The translations under genes and the position numbers were made by a program. The notes under the pieces were generated by a model that worked only from the letters and a program-made list of their open reading frames with translations, ran no database searches and had not been told where the DNA came from. Shown one piece after another: positions 48,404-61,900 of a stretch of DNA of 64,000 nt. This DNA is from Microbulbifer agarilyticus (GTDB lineage: Bacteria > Pseudomonadota > Gammaproteobacteria > Pseudomonadales > Cellvibrionaceae): NCBI RefSeq assembly GCF_001999945.1, contig NZ_CP019650.1, forward strand, positions 3,410,001 through 3,474,000, given 5' to 3'. Numbering within the stretch: position 1 is the stretch's first letter; every line of letters starts with the position of its first letter.

Positions 48404-49627
48404 ATGCGCCGCGTAGTCATTACCGGAATGGGTATCACGTCTTGTATCGGTAACAACACACAAGAAGTGCTGGCCTCCCTGAAAGCTGGTCGCAGCGGTA
48501 TCCGCGCGATGGAAGAGTACGCAGAGCTTGGCCTGCGCAGTCAAATCGCCGGTGTGGTCGATATCGACTTCAAAGAGCACATTGACCGCAAGCACCTGCG
48601 TTTCATGGGTGACTCCGCGGCCTACGCCTATATCTCCATGGCGGAAGCGATCGCCATGGCAGGCCTAGAAGAATCTGAGGTTTCCAACCCGCGCACCGGC
48701 CTGGTGATGGGCTCCGGCGGCACTTCTACTGCAGCCATCATCGAAGCAGCCAACATCCTGAAGACCAAGGGTGTGCGCCGCGTGGGCGCCTATCGCGTTC
48801 CCCAGGTGATGGGCAGCACCGTATCCGCGTGTCTGGCCACGCCATTCAAGATCAAGGGGGTGAACTACTCCATCTCCTCCGCCTGTGCCACCTCCGCACA
48901 CTGTATCGGCAACGGCGCAGAGCTGATCCAGATGGGCAAACAGGACGTGGTATTCGCGGGCGGCGGCGAAGAGCTGGCCTGGAGCCTGACGCACCTGTTT
49001 GACGCCATGGGCGCCCTGTCTTCCAAGTACAACGACGCCCCAACCACCGCATCCCGCCCCTACGACGCGGACCGCGACGGCTTTGTAATTGCCGGCGGTG
49101 GCGGCTGCCTGGTACTGGAAGAGTACGAACACGCCAAGGCCCGCGGTGCAAACATCATCGCGGAACTGGTGGGCTACGGCGCTACCTCAGACGGTTACGA
49201 CATGGTGGCTCCGAGCGGCGAAGGTGCGGCCCGCTGCATGCAGCAGGCACTGGCCGGTATGGACGGCAAGGGTCTGGAAGGCAAAGTGGACTACATCAAC
49301 ACCCACGGTACTTCCACGCCGGTGGGCGATGTCGCCGAACTGCGCGCCATGAAGGAAGTGTTTGGCAACGATGTACCTGCCTTCGCCTCCACCAAGTCCC
49401 TCACCGGTCACTCTCTGGGCGCCGCCGGTGTACAGGAAGCCATCTACTCCCTGCTGATGATGCAGAACGACTTTATCGCGGCCTCGGCCAACGTTGAGAC
49501 GGTAGATGAGGCAGCGGAAGGACTGGACCTGGTCACAGAGCTGCGCGAGGCCAAGGTCAGCCGCGCGCTGTCCAATTCCTTCGGTTTTGGTGGCACCAAC
49601 GCCAGCCTGGTGTTCGACAAGATCTGA
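48404..49627 (+). CDS. fabB: 3-oxoacyl-ACP synthase I
   Basis: Condensing enzyme that elongates cis-3-decenoyl-ACP from FabA. It has 407 residues from the ATG at 48404, with GGAG six bases upstream. The Cys-His-His triad is in [12 protein letters not shown] (about residue 163), [11 protein letters not shown] (about 298) and [12 protein letters not shown] (about 333). The fabA-fabB operon identifies it as FabB and not FabF. A strong terminator follows. Confidence 0.97.
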   Translation: MRRVVITGMGITSCIGNNTQEVLASLKAGRSGIRAMEEYAELGLRSQIAGVVDIDFKEHIDRKHLRFMGDSAAYAYISMAEAIAMAGLEESEVSNPRTGLVMGSGGTSTAAIIEAANILKTKGVRRVGAYRVPQVMGSTVSACLATPFKIKGVNYSISSACATSAHCIGNGAELIQMGKQDVVFAGGGEELAWSLTHLFDAMGALSSKYNDAPTTASRPYDADRDGFVIAGGGGCLVLEEYEHAKARGANIIAELVGYGATSDGYDMVAPSGEGAARCMQQALAGMDGKGLEGKVDYINTHGTSTPVGDVAELRAMKEVFGNDVPAFASTKSLTGHSLGAAGVQEAIYSLLMMQNDFIAASANVETVDEAAEGLDLVTELREAKVSRALSNSFGFGGTNASLVFDKI

Positions 49628-49664
49628 TCGCTGCGCGAGGGCCATTCGCGGCCCTCAACGCAAC

Positions 49665-49700
49665 AAAAAGGGCGAACCGCTATGCGGTTCGCCCTTTTTT
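49665..49700. terminator. bidirectional terminator, fabB / SDR gene
   Basis: A 16-bp perfect stem (AAAAAGGGCGAACCGC with its complement) with a three-base loop has T-runs in both directions, between convergent genes. Confidence 0.95.
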
Positions 49701-49726
49701 ATTCTGCGTATTTCTAGGAGCCAGTT

Positions 49727-50575
49727 TCAGGAGGCCGGCTTTTGCAAGCGTTCCAGCCACAGCTCCACCTGGCGAGTGAGCCCCTGCCGCCAGCTGCGCT
49801 GCTGGATACCGAACACATCCCGCAGGCGAACACAGGCGAGCACATAGGAGCGATCCTTTTCCGCGGGCTCCAGCACGGTCAACTCCGCGGTGAAGTCATC
49901 CCCGTTTAGCGAGCGCATCCGATCGACCACCTCATGCCCAAAATCCATGGCGGTGCAGGTATCAGCGGAACCGTAGTGATACAGGCCGGATGTAGGTGCG
50001 CCGCTGGCAAGCTGCTGGGTAATCGCCACAACAACACGCACCAGATCGGACACGGTCACCGGATTACCCAGGCTGGCGTCATCCAGCGACACCGCGCGCC
50101 CGTCCAACAGGCTGCGAATGATACGGCCCAGTAGCGCCTGCTCGCTGCGATCTACCTGCCAACCCAGGCGCAAGATACTGACGTTATCCAGCGAGGTGAG
50201 TGTTTGCTCGCACGCGAACCAGTCGCGGCCGCGCTCGGAAAGCGGATCCGGTTCGGCATCCTCATCAATTTTTCTGCTGCCTACATGGCCGAAGACCCCG
50301 TAGGAAGAAAGGTGCAGTATGGCGTGGCACGATTGGTTTAGCAGTGCGTGACACACCGCCTTGGCCTCGGGCATGCGAATACCGCCAGCACAGCTGGCGG
50401 CATTAACGATAATCGGGCGTACACCTTCCGGGAGGCCGCCCTCGATAAATTGCTCGGCACTCAGCAATTGCACCCGGAACCCTACTTTCTGCAGGCCCTT
50501 TTGCAAGGCGCTATCCATTGCGTTGCCCGCACCGATCACAACGACGGTATCGGGCTTGTAGCCAGTGTGGTGCAT
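49727..50575 (-). CDS. degenerate RmlD/epimerase-like SDR protein
   Basis: 282 residues with the overall plan of an NAD(P)-dependent extended SDR (RmlD/epimerase type): a beta-alpha start VVVIGAGNAMDSALQKGL, NAASCAGG, LSSYGVFGH and an RLGWQVD strand. Key positions are altered. The last glycine of the G-x-x-G-x-x-G cofactor loop is Asp, and the segment that should read YGxSK...E reads RGRDWFACE, so the catalytic Tyr and Lys are Arg and Trp. It may bind but not turn over a nucleotide sugar, or have another role. The start lacks a Shine-Dalgarno, and it lies 16 bases after the ssb stop on the same strand. Confidence 0.7.
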   Translation of the reverse strand: MHHTGYKPDTVVVIGAGNAMDSALQKGLQKVGFRVQLLSAEQFIEGGLPEGVRPIIVNAASCAGGIRMPEAKAVCHALLNQSCHAILHLSSYGVFGHVGSRKIDEDAEPDPLSERGRDWFACEQTLTSLDNVSILRLGWQVDRSEQALLGRIIRSLLDGRAVSLDDASLGNPVTVSDLVRVVVAITQQLASGAPTSGLYHYGSADTCTAMDFGHEVVDRMRSLNGDDFTAELTVLEPAEKDRSYVLACVRLRDVFGIQQRSWRQGLTRQVELWLERLQKPAS

Positions 50576-50591
50576 GGCGGTTCAGGCCAAC

Positions 50592-51176
50592 TTAGAAGGG
50601 AATGTCGTCGTCGAAGCTGTTATCAAAGCCACCGGCGGGAGGCTGGTTACCCGCGGGGCGATTCTGCGGCTGGCCGCCACCCTGCTGCTGGTTGGACGGC
50701 GCCATCGGTGAAGGCGCAGAGCGGCCCTGGGCGAATTCGTCCTGGTAGCCACTCTGATCCTGCTGGAAACCACCGCCCTGGTTTTGCTGCTGGAAGCCAC
50801 CACCCTGGCCCTGCTGCTGGTAGCCACCTTCGCCACGGCTATCCAGCATCTGCATTTCGCTGGCAACGATTTCGGTAGTGTAACGGTCCTGGCCGGAGTT
50901 CTTGTCCTGCCACTTGCGGGTACGCAGGGAACCTTCCAGGTATACCTTGCTGCCTTTGCGCAGGTATTCACCGGCAATTTCAGCGAGGCGATTGAAAAAC
51001 ACCACACGGTGCCATTCGGTACGTTCCTGCTGCTGACCGCTCTGCTTGTCCTTCCAGGTCTCGGAAGTCGCTACGGTCACGTTGGTTACGGCACCACCGC
51101 TCGGCATGTAACGGGTCTCGGGGTCACCGCCCAGGTTGCCCACCAGGATTACTTTGTTCACGCCTCTGGAAGCCAT
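50592..51176 (-). CDS. ssb: single-stranded DNA-binding protein
   Basis: Tetrameric ssDNA-binding protein in replication and repair, 194 residues from the ATG at 51176 ([16 protein letters not shown]), with GAGGAGAGG upstream. OB fold is at 1-112; then a long Gln/Gly-rich linker with GGGFQQ-type repeats; then the partner-binding acidic tail ending DDDIPF. The open frame upstream is not conserved. It is near uvrA with an MFS gene between, as in Pseudomonas. Confidence 0.97.
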   Translation of the reverse strand: MASRGVNKVILVGNLGGDPETRYMPSGGAVTNVTVATSETWKDKQSGQQQERTEWHRVVFFNRLAEIAGEYLRKGSKVYLEGSLRTRKWQDKNSGQDRYTTEIVASEMQMLDSRGEGGYQQQGQGGGFQQQNQGGGFQQDQSGYQDEFAQGRSAPSPMAPSNQQQGGGQPQNRPAGNQPPAGGFDNSFDDDIPF

Positions 51177-51388
51177 GTGCCTCTCCTCTCTGCGCCCCGG
51201 GGCGACCGGGACTCTCATGTTCTAGAAAATGTTAAAAATATTGTCGGAAAACCAACGGGGCTGCGGCAGGGCAAGCCCCGGCGCAGCCAACGGTGTATTT
51301 ATATCCAGCAGCATACAATACTCGGCAAGGGCCGTCACCGCCGGGGCGAATGGCTGCAGTGGCCCTGGCTAAGATACGGGGTATGTGG

Positions 51389-52561
51389 TTAGTTGCTGGC
51401 AACCGGCACGCGGATTCCTCGCAGCTGCCACCAGCTGATCGACCAGAGCACCAGCACCCCCAACACGAAGGTCGCGACGCTGCCAGCGCCGCCCTGGCCG
51501 TATAGAAGCCCGCCAAGGCTACCGCCAGCAAACGCACCCAGAAACTGGCAAGTCGCATAAAGGCCAGAAGCCGCACCGCGGCACTCGGCCGGTGCTTCCC
51601 GAGTCAGTTGTGCGGGTAGCAGCGCCTCGAGCAGGTTGAACGCCAGGAAGAACAGCGCCAGACAGGCGACAATCCAGCCCCCCTGGGTCGACGGCATCAG
51701 CGCAACTCCGCCAAAAACCAGTCCCAACAGGGCAAGTCGCATTGCCGCGGGCACCTGCTGGCGTTTTTCCGCCATACGCATCAGCGGCACCATCACCACG
51801 AAGGTACCCAGCAACAGCGGCGCGTAAAGCTTCCAGTGGTCCGCACTGGGCAACTGCAGTTGTTCCACCAGCAATAGCGGCAGGGGAATAAACAATGCGG
51901 TCAGTAACAGATGCAAGAAGAAAACCCCACACACCAGACGCCACACCGAGGCATTACTGAGCACACGCGCGAAATCGCCCGATACCGGGCCACGTCGTAT
52001 CTGAACTGGCGGGTTGGGTACCAGGCGCCACACCAACAGTATCCCCAGCAGCGCGAGAAGCGCGGTCAGCCAGAATATTGCGGACAGGCCACCCAGATTT
52101 GCCAGCAGCGGGCCGAGCACGACTGCGAGCACGAAGGCCACACCAATGGAAGCGCCGATGATCGCCATCGCCTTACCGCGATTCTCATCCCGAGTCAGAT
52201 CGGCTGCCAGCGCCATGGTTGCTGCGGCAATGGCACCGGCCCCCTGTAGAATGCGTCCACCGATCAGGCCGAACACCGACTCGCTCGTGGCAGCCACCAC
52301 GCTGCCGATCGCGAACACCGCCAAGCCCAGAAATATCACCGGCTTGCGCCCCCAGCGGTCGCTCAGCACGCCCAGGGGGATCTGCAGGATAGCCTGACTC
52401 AACCCATAGGCTCCAAGCGCCAGCCCCAGCAGGGCCGGGGTGCTGCCGGTATAGTCACTGCCGTATAGAGACAGCACAGGCAGGACCATAAACAGGCCGA
52501 GCATGCGGAACACATACAGGGAGGCGAGGCCGGCGAGCGCGCGGCGTTCGGTGGAGTTCAT
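51389..52561 (-). CDS. MFS transporter (YajR/PA4233-like)
   Basis: Twelve-TM major-facilitator exporter, 390 residues from the ATG at 52561 (MNSTERRALAGLASLYVFRMLG). The motif A loop between TM2 and TM3 reads GVLSDRWGRKPVI, and motif C-like GxxxGPxxG in TM5 (FVLAVVLGPLLANLGG) indicates a drug:H+ antiporter-type exporter. Substrate is unknown. It lies between ssb and divergent uvrA, a conserved position in Pseudomonas-like genomes. The Shine-Dalgarno is weak, and 12 more upstream codons are open. Confidence 0.88.
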   Translation of the reverse strand: MNSTERRALAGLASLYVFRMLGLFMVLPVLSLYGSDYTGSTPALLGLALGAYGLSQAILQIPLGVLSDRWGRKPVIFLGLAVFAIGSVVAATSESVFGLIGGRILQGAGAIAAATMALAADLTRDENRGKAMAIIGASIGVAFVLAVVLGPLLANLGGLSAIFWLTALLALLGILLVWRLVPNPPVQIRRGPVSGDFARVLSNASVWRLVCGVFFLHLLLTALFIPLPLLLVEQLQLPSADHWKLYAPLLLGTFVVMVPLMRMAEKRQQVPAAMRLALLGLVFGGVALMPSTQGGWIVACLALFFLAFNLLEALLPAQLTREAPAECRGAASGLYATCQFLGAFAGGSLGGLLYGQGGAGSVATFVLGVLVLWSISWWQLRGIRVPVASN

Positions 52562-52654
52562 GCAAAAAATCCGGACACAGGAGAAATCGGGGCGCATTGT
52601 ACCAGTGCGGGCCGCAGGAATTGATCCCCCTCGGCGTATCGCGTTACGCGGATT

Positions 52655-52682
52655 TTGGCACGTCGGCGCCTGGGATTATACT
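52655..52682 (+). promoter_or_regulatory. sigma-70 promoter of uvrA
   Basis: TTGGCA, 16-base spacer, TATACT, about 73 bases before the uvrA start. No LexA box (CTG-N10-CAG) overlaps it, unlike E. coli uvrA. Confidence 0.7.
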
Positions 52683-52754
52683 TGACCGTTTGTTTCCGCC
52701 GGGCCACACATGGTCCGACGCGCGAGTCACACACTTTTTGCAACAGGAAGACGA

Positions 52755-55580
<2,826 letters not shown>

Positions 55581-55602
55581 GACCTCGATTTAAGAACTTG
55601 GC

Positions 55603-57780
55603 TTATTCGCCTGCAGCAGAGTCCGAGTACTGCTGCGGGCGATAGCGACGCACCGCCTGTCGCTCAATCTGTGCACGATCAAAATACACGGCACGCAATT
55701 GCTCATTGGCAAACAGAGTCGCCTGGTCCGCGTAGTGCGGTGAGGTAGTGTCCAGCGTGGCGCTGCCAAAGTTATGCACCGCGCGCGATTGCACCTCACC
55801 GCCCTCGGGCCAGCTGATAAACATCACGTAGCTGTCGCCGGCGCGATTCTCCCAGAAGCCCTCGTCGTTTAACTCACCCCCATAAACCGCACGCAACGTA
55901 TCCGCGGCGCCGCTCAATGGCAGGCTAAGATCTCCGCGCACATGTCGGTTGACCTCGCCGAATGGCACCCGATGCTGCCCGTGCGCGTCAACCAGATCAT
56001 CCACCGCGGTACGGAAGGCCTCGTCCACTAGCGTGTCGGCAACCTGCGCAGAGTTCGCAGCCTGGAAAGGGGCAAGGGTCAACGCCGCCAGCGCGGCCAA
56101 ATTATCGGTCTGCGCAAAGCTCCCCGACCAGCTGCGCAAATCCTCCAGCGCAGCGGCATAGTCCGTATCAACGAAACGTTCGTGGGCGTCACTTAACCAC
56201 GCATTCAATCCGGTTAACTGATAGGAGTCCGGGTGGTAATCGGCATCGTACTTGAAGGTTTCAAATTGCTCGGGAGAGATTTGCACGCTGTCGCCATACA
56301 GGGCTTCGATCTGCAACGCGCGGTTGGTGTATACCGACTCGATACCCATTGATGCGGGGAACAGCCCGACGTGCGGGTCGTCGTCGCCATCGGTCGCCTG
56401 GAACGGTGGATTGTTCGCGTTGTATACCAATCCGGAAACGGGGTTAACGGTTTTCGGCATTTGCACGAATGGACGGTACCCCTGCCAGATCAATTCGGAG
56501 CGGTCGCCCGGCAACACCTTGGACCAATCCCAACCTTCGATCCGCTGCGGGAACTGCGCGTTGTAGTAATGGGCGATATTGCCGGCGCGATCGGCGTACA
56601 CATAGTTGATGCTGGGCATTGCCTGCAGGCGCAACGCGGCTTCGAAGTCATCCAGGTTTCGTGCCTTGTTAAGTGCCAGCATAAAATCCAGCGTGCGCGA
56701 TTCCTGCATGCCCGCCCAGCGCAGTGCATAAACACCGTGCTCGGTTTCCATCACCGGTCCGTGTTTTGAGCGCAGCACGTCCTTGTCAAAGGTCCAGTGC
56801 AATGGCCCGAAGAACTTCACCGTCATCGAAGCTGTCTCGCGCTCAAACTCTACCCATTCGCCATCCAACCGATACTCGTTGGCGTTTTCCGGGTTAATGC
56901 GCAACCGGTAGATATCCACAAGGTCTGGCTTATTCACCGTATTGGCCCAGGCAACATCGCGGTTGTGGCCGTGAATAATCACCGGCGAGCCGGGGAAGGT
57001 ACTCCCCGCCATATCCAGCCCCTCATCGGAGTGAATACTCGCTTCATACCAGGCCACCGGCCCGGTCAGTGGCTGGTGCGAGTTCACCAGCAATCGGGTC
57101 GCACCATCCGACGAGCGATGGGGGGCCACGGCGATACCCTGGCTACCAATAGGCAGGTTACTGCGCGGCTGCCAGCTCAGCGCGTCGTCACCGGCCACCG
57201 CAAGCTCAAGGGGCTGCTCACTATTCAGCAGCTCGCCGAGCGCCTTGTCGAAGCCATAGAACATTGGGGTCTTGAAGGTAAAGCCGGCAACAAGGTCTTT
57301 CCCCGTGACCGGTAACAGCGCGCGCGCAACAGCATCTGGATGCTGCACCGCATACAGATTAATTCCCGCCGCGTAGGCTTCGGCCATGGCCCGCCCTTCT
57401 GGTGTCAGGCGCTGCTGGTAGCCGCTATTCACCGCATCCCATACCCCCATCCACTGCACCAGGTAGTCCGTCTTGATCGCGGACCAGCCCTTGTGTGTTG
57501 CCAGGCGACCGCGTGTCGCCAGGACCACATCCTGAATGGTGGCGAAATCATCCTCGGCATGGGCGTATGCGAGTCCGAAGGACGCATCCGCATCGGTGAC
57601 ACCAAAAACATGCGGAATACCCCATTCGTCGCGCAGGATCTCCGCGCTGTAGTGGCTCGCGGCAGTTTCCATTTGGGCACGCAAGGTGGCGTCGACAGGG
57701 GCTGGCAAGTTCTGTTCAGCAGCATACCAAGCGACCGCAAGGCAGCCGGAGGTGGCCAATAGAGATGTGAGCAAACGCAT
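55603..57780 (-). CDS. penicillin-acylase-family N-terminal-nucleophile hydrolase
   Basis: Secreted amidase, 725 residues, of the family that includes penicillin G acylase, AHL acylases and PvdQ. The proenzyme is split autocatalytically to expose an N-terminal serine. The likely nucleophile is S213 in LPIG-SQGIAVAP, giving an alpha chain of about 185 residues and a beta chain of about 510. The beta-chain asparagine region TVNKPDLVDIYRL and NYVYADRAGNIAHYYNAQFP are family-like. The N-terminus has a signal peptide; a cysteine at 13 (ATSGC) gives a marginal lipobox. It is divergent from a methyltransferase-NRPS operon, so deacylation of a peptide product, as PvdQ does for pyoverdine, is possible. 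Quorum quenching is an alternative. Confidence 0.88.
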   Translation of the reverse strand: MRLLTSLLATSGCLAVAWYAAEQNLPAPVDATLRAQMETAASHYSAEILRDEWGIPHVFGVTDADASFGLAYAHAEDDFATIQDVVLATRGRLATHKGWSAIKTDYLVQWMGVWDAVNSGYQQRLTPEGRAMAEAYAAGINLYAVQHPDAVARALLPVTGKDLVAGFTFKTPMFYGFDKALGELLNSEQPLELAVAGDDALSWQPRSNLPIGSQGIAVAPHRSSDGATRLLVNSHQPLTGPVAWYEASIHSDEGLDMAGSTFPGSPVIIHGHNRDVAWANTVNKPDLVDIYRLRINPENANEYRLDGEWVEFERETASMTVKFFGPLHWTFDKDVLRSKHGPVMETEHGVYALRWAGMQESRTLDFMLALNKARNLDDFEAALRLQAMPSINYVYADRAGNIAHYYNAQFPQRIEGWDWSKVLPGDRSELIWQGYRPFVQMPKTVNPVSGLVYNANNPPFQATDGDDDPHVGLFPASMGIESVYTNRALQIEALYGDSVQISPEQFETFKYDADYHPDSYQLTGLNAWLSDAHERFVDTDYAAALEDLRSWSGSFAQTDNLAALAALTLAPFQAANSAQVADTLVDEAFRTAVDDLVDAHGQHRVPFGEVNRHVRGDLSLPLSGAADTLRAVYGGELNDEGFWENRAGDSYVMFISWPEGGEVQSRAVHNFGSATLDTTSPHYADQATLFANEQLRAVYFDRAQIERQAVRRYRPQQYSDSAAGE

Positions 57781-58107
57781 TGTTATTTTCTTATTGCAAA
57801 TAATTCGTCAGTTTCATGCCCAATGCGCGACAGGTAAAGCAGCGAACCTGTCTGGCTGGTCAACTTCACCAATAATTAATTGTCCGGTCATTCATCGACT
57901 GCGCCGGTGATACCGCAACCAATATCTATAATTTTCGCGGTAAACCGGAGCGGGAAGCACGGACAAAGGTGTTTCTTCCACACCATACCAACGACCTCCG
58001 AAAACCAAAAAGCAACGAAGCTCTGACGATCCTTCCCGCCGAATAACAGTAATTGCCGGCGCGGAAACTTATCGCCCTGAACAAGCCGACAAAGGACGTT
58101 CTCCTAC
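57781..58107. other. 327-base AT-richer divergent gap, acylase / methyltransferase-NRPS
   Basis: Should hold both promoters. A perfect TATAAT lies at 57927-57932 on the plus strand, but no matching -35 is found 16-18 bases upstream. TTGACC on the minus strand (57864-57859) could be a -35 for the acylase. Composition is visibly richer in A and T than the flanks. No gene is seen. Confidence 0.5.
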
Positions 58108-58917
58108 ATGGAAAACCCATCGCCCATCAAAAATTTACTGCGGCATTTAAAACACTGGTATGTCGTGAAAACCACGCCGCGCACCAATCGTGTGTACACC
58201 CAGTTCCACCGGTTCCCGCACCAGTATCGCGCTATGGTGGAGCGCGTGTTGCCGCAGATAATCAGCGATCCGGCCGCACAATTACGCATCCTTATTTTCG
58301 GTTGCTGTAGTGGTGCCGAGCCAATCTCTCTGGCCACCACCCTGCGCCGTCACTTTCCGGATCTCGATTTTCATATCGAAGCGTTCGACATAGTCCCTGA
58401 GGTAATCGAGCGCGCACAAAACCCGATGTACTCGCGCGAAGAGGTCTACCAGGGTCCATTTGTCACCGAAGATTTTGTCAGCAGAACCTTCGATATAGAG
58501 GGCGACAACTACCGGGTTAAACCAGAAATACTGGACAGCATCCAGTTCCATGTCGGCGACATGCTGGACAAAAACTTTATCGCGGGATTGGGGCATGCGG
58601 ATTTGGTGTTTGCCCAAAATGTTCTTTTCCACCTGCCGGCCGCCAATGCACGTCAGGCATTTGTCCATCTGGAGAAGCTGCTGGCGCCGGGTGGTGCGCT
58701 TTTTGTCAATGGCATGGATATGGACATGCGCGTGCAGCTCACCAAGAAATTTCAGCTGCAACCGGAAGACTACCTGATCGAAGAAATTCACAACGATGCC
58801 CGGCGCGACCGCGGTGACGGTTGGGCTGGCGCCTACTGGGGCAGAAAACCATTCAGCCGCCGCTCTCGCGAATGGATTCGCGAACACTGCACTATTTATC
58901 GAAAGGCCACCGTATGA
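58108..58917 (+). CDS. CheR-like SAM-dependent methyltransferase
   Basis: Class I methyltransferase, 269 residues. The SAM motif I reads ILIFGCCSGAEPISLA (about 61-76), aligned with CheR GCSTGEEPYSLA. AFDIVPEVIERAQNPMYSREEV corresponds to the CheR segment that follows. DLVFAQNVLFHLP matches CheR DLIFCRNVLIYF. It lacks the N-terminal CheR_N domain and chemotaxis neighbours, so receptor methylation is unlikely. Its stop overlaps the NRPS start by four bases (ATGA), strongly suggesting it acts in the same pathway, perhaps O-methylating a carboxyl or hydroxyl of the peptide. The Shine-Dalgarno is AAAGGA, ten or more bases before the ATG. Confidence 0.8.
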   Translation: MENPSPIKNLLRHLKHWYVVKTTPRTNRVYTQFHRFPHQYRAMVERVLPQIISDPAAQLRILIFGCCSGAEPISLATTLRRHFPDLDFHIEAFDIVPEVIERAQNPMYSREEVYQGPFVTEDFVSRTFDIEGDNYRVKPEILDSIQFHVGDMLDKNFIAGLGHADLVFAQNVLFHLPAANARQAFVHLEKLLAPGGALFVNGMDMDMRVQLTKKFQLQPEDYLIEEIHNDARRDRGDGWAGAYWGRKPFSRRSREWIREHCTIYRKATV

Positions 58918-61900
58918 CCACTGTCGAAGCAACCGCACAGAACGCCACCGAATTTACCCTTGCAGATACCGAGCAATCTGTTGCCCAGCGCTTTGAGAAA
59001 CTGGTTGAGCGTTATGGAGATCGCCTAGCCATCACCGACGCCAGCGGGTCGGTTACCTACAGCGCCCTCAATCAGCTGGCAAACCGCTTCGCACACCAGA
59101 TTATCGCCCGGGTCCCCGCCGAGAAACCGGCGCGGGTAGCTCTGTATCTGGAAAAAGGAATTCCGCAAATTGCGGCCATTCTGGCGATATTAAAGTGCGG
59201 TCACACCTATGTCCCCATCGACCCAGCGTTTCCTCAGGCACGCAACCGATACATCTATCAGGAATCCCAGGCAGCCCTGATCATCGGCAATGGGGCAAGC
59301 CTGAAAGCAGCCCGGGAACTGGCGGGCGACGACACCGCGGTAATCAATCTCGACAGCGTCTCCGAACATAACGACAGCAACAACCTCGATATATCTGTTT
59401 CACCGGACACACTGGCGTACATTATCTACACGTCAGGTTCTACCGGCACCCCGAAAGGCGTGGTGCAGAACAATCGCAATTTGCTGCACGGCTGCATGCG
59501 GCGCAGCAACCTGCAAAATGTAGTACCCGAAGACCGCATGACGCTATTGTACTCCTGCAGCGTCATCGCTTCTGTTTACTGTATTTTCGGCGCCCTGCTC
59601 AATGGTGCGGGCCTGTTCCCCTACGATTTCCACCGGGAAGGTGTGGAAAAGTTGGCAGATTGGTTGAAGTCACGGCGCATCACGATTTATCACTCGGTGG
59701 CCTCACTGTTCCGGGAGTTTTCCGCCCAATACCGCCCGAAAGAAAACGATGAATTCTCTATTCGGCTTGTGACCTTCGGCGGCGAGAGAGTCCTGACCAG
59801 CGACATCGAGTTGGCGAGAAAAGTCTTTGCTCCGAACATCGAGTTCTATACCGGGCTGGGTTCCACCGAGACCGGTACCATACGCTACTTCCACATAGGT
59901 CCAGACACCGAGCTCGATGGCGACGTGGTGCCCATTGGCTACCCGGTAGAGGGTGTGGACATATTGCTGCTCGATGAAAACGGTGCAGAAGTCGCGCCGG
60001 GAGAAGTCGGTGAAATTACCGCGCGCAGTCGCTACCTGGCACTTGGTTACTGGAAAAACCTGGAGGCGAGCGCCAAGGCATTTAGCCGCGACCGCCAAGA
60101 CCCCAGAATCACAATTTATCGCACCGGCGACCTCGGCCAGATGGATGCCGATGGCCTGCTGCACCACCGTGGCCGCAGGGATTTTCAGGTGAAAATTCGC
60201 GGGTTTCGCGTGGAAGTCAGCGAAGTCGAAGCGCGACTTCTGGCCCACCCGGACATCGCCGAGGCGGTAATCGTTGCGCGCGAACATGCGCGGGAAACGC
60301 AACTGGTCGCTTATCTGGTGCCCGCAGAAAGCGCAGCACCAAGCGTCCAGCAGCTGCGCGACCATATGAGCGGGACGCTCAATTACTACATGATCCCGAC
60401 GCTATACGTGCAACTCGAGCAATTGCCCAAAACCCCCAACAATAAAGTCGATCGCAATGCACTGCCGTCAGTAGCGGAAAGTAAAACGCTATCCGGTACA
60501 CCCTACATGCCCGCTCAGGGACAAACCGAGGCCCGCTTGGTCGAGTACTGTCAGGAGCTACTCGGCAAAGACACCGTCAGTATCACCGACAACTTCTTTG
60601 CACTCGGTGGCCACTCGCTGAACGCCACCCAATTACTGGCGCGCATCAACGAACAGTTTGATGTGAACTTGAATATGCGCAGTATCTTCGAAGAAAAAGA
60701 CCTTCGCGCACTCGCCGCCCGCATCGAAACCTTTAAAGCCAAAGCCAAAGCCAAAACCAACACCAATACTGGAGAACGAGTCGTAGAAAAAGGGATTGCC
60801 CGTGCGCCCGCCGACACGCGGATTCCACTTAGTTCGGCACAGAAGCGGATGTGGCTGGCAGAAAAGCTGTGGGGGAATAACCGAGCCTACAAAATCTCTA
60901 ACTCGGTACTGCTGCGTGGGGCGCTGAATATCACAGCCCTGGAGCAGGCAATTGCGACCCTGCTTGAACGCCACGATGTGTTGAGAACGGTATTCCCGGA
61001 AGACGCGGATGGACCCTATCAACAGGTGCTGCCGTACACCTCGTTCAGTCTCAACACAATAGACCTGCGTCGGGAACCGCAAAAAGGGCGCGCCACTCGC
61101 GCCCTCGCCTACTGCCAGAAAATACTGCGGGAACCCGACTCGCTGAAACAGGGCCCGCTATTTCGCGCCCACCTGATCCGTATTGATGACGAAACGGCGA
61201 TTCTGGCCCTGAGTTTCCACCACATCATTTACGACAACATCTGGTCCAGCGGAATATTCTTTGCGGAACTGGGAAAATTGTACGACGCACTGGATGCTGG
61301 AAGAGCAATTTCACTGCCATCGCAGCCACTGCAGTTTTCAGACTTTGCCTACTGGGAGCAAAAGCGTGAAGCCTCGCCAGCCTATCGCGAGCAATTAAAC
61401 TACTGGCGCAACCAACTTGCAGCACTGCCCACACCCCTGGATGTTCCCGCAGACCGCGCGCGCCCAGAAGCACCGGATTTCAACGGTGGTATGGTGACCT
61501 TCAAGTTACCCGCAACCTTGACCGCAGAGCTACATCAGCTGGCCCGTCAGGAATCCGCGACCAGCTTTATGCTGCTACTCGCAGCGTGGCAATTTTTGCT
61601 GCATCGTTATACGCAACAGAGCGATATCGTTATCGGCACGCCCAGTGGTCGCCGCCCGCATACACAGACCGAATCCATGATTGGTCTGTTTATCAATACT
61701 CTGGTGATGCGCACGGATTTTTCCCAGGCCAAAAATTTCCGGGATTTGTTGCAGCAAGTACGCACAACCACCATTGATGCCTTCAGCAACGATCAGGTCC
61801 CGTTTGAAGACCTGGTAGCCGAACTGAATCCTCCGCGCGGCTCCGGAGAACCGCCCTTTTTCCGCCACCTGTTCATCCACCGCAAAGAACGCGCCGGACA

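Noticed and set aside
58108..58917. Chemotaxis receptor methyltransferase CheR
   Set aside because: There is no CheR N-terminal domain and no chemotaxis genes; the gene is coupled to an NRPS.
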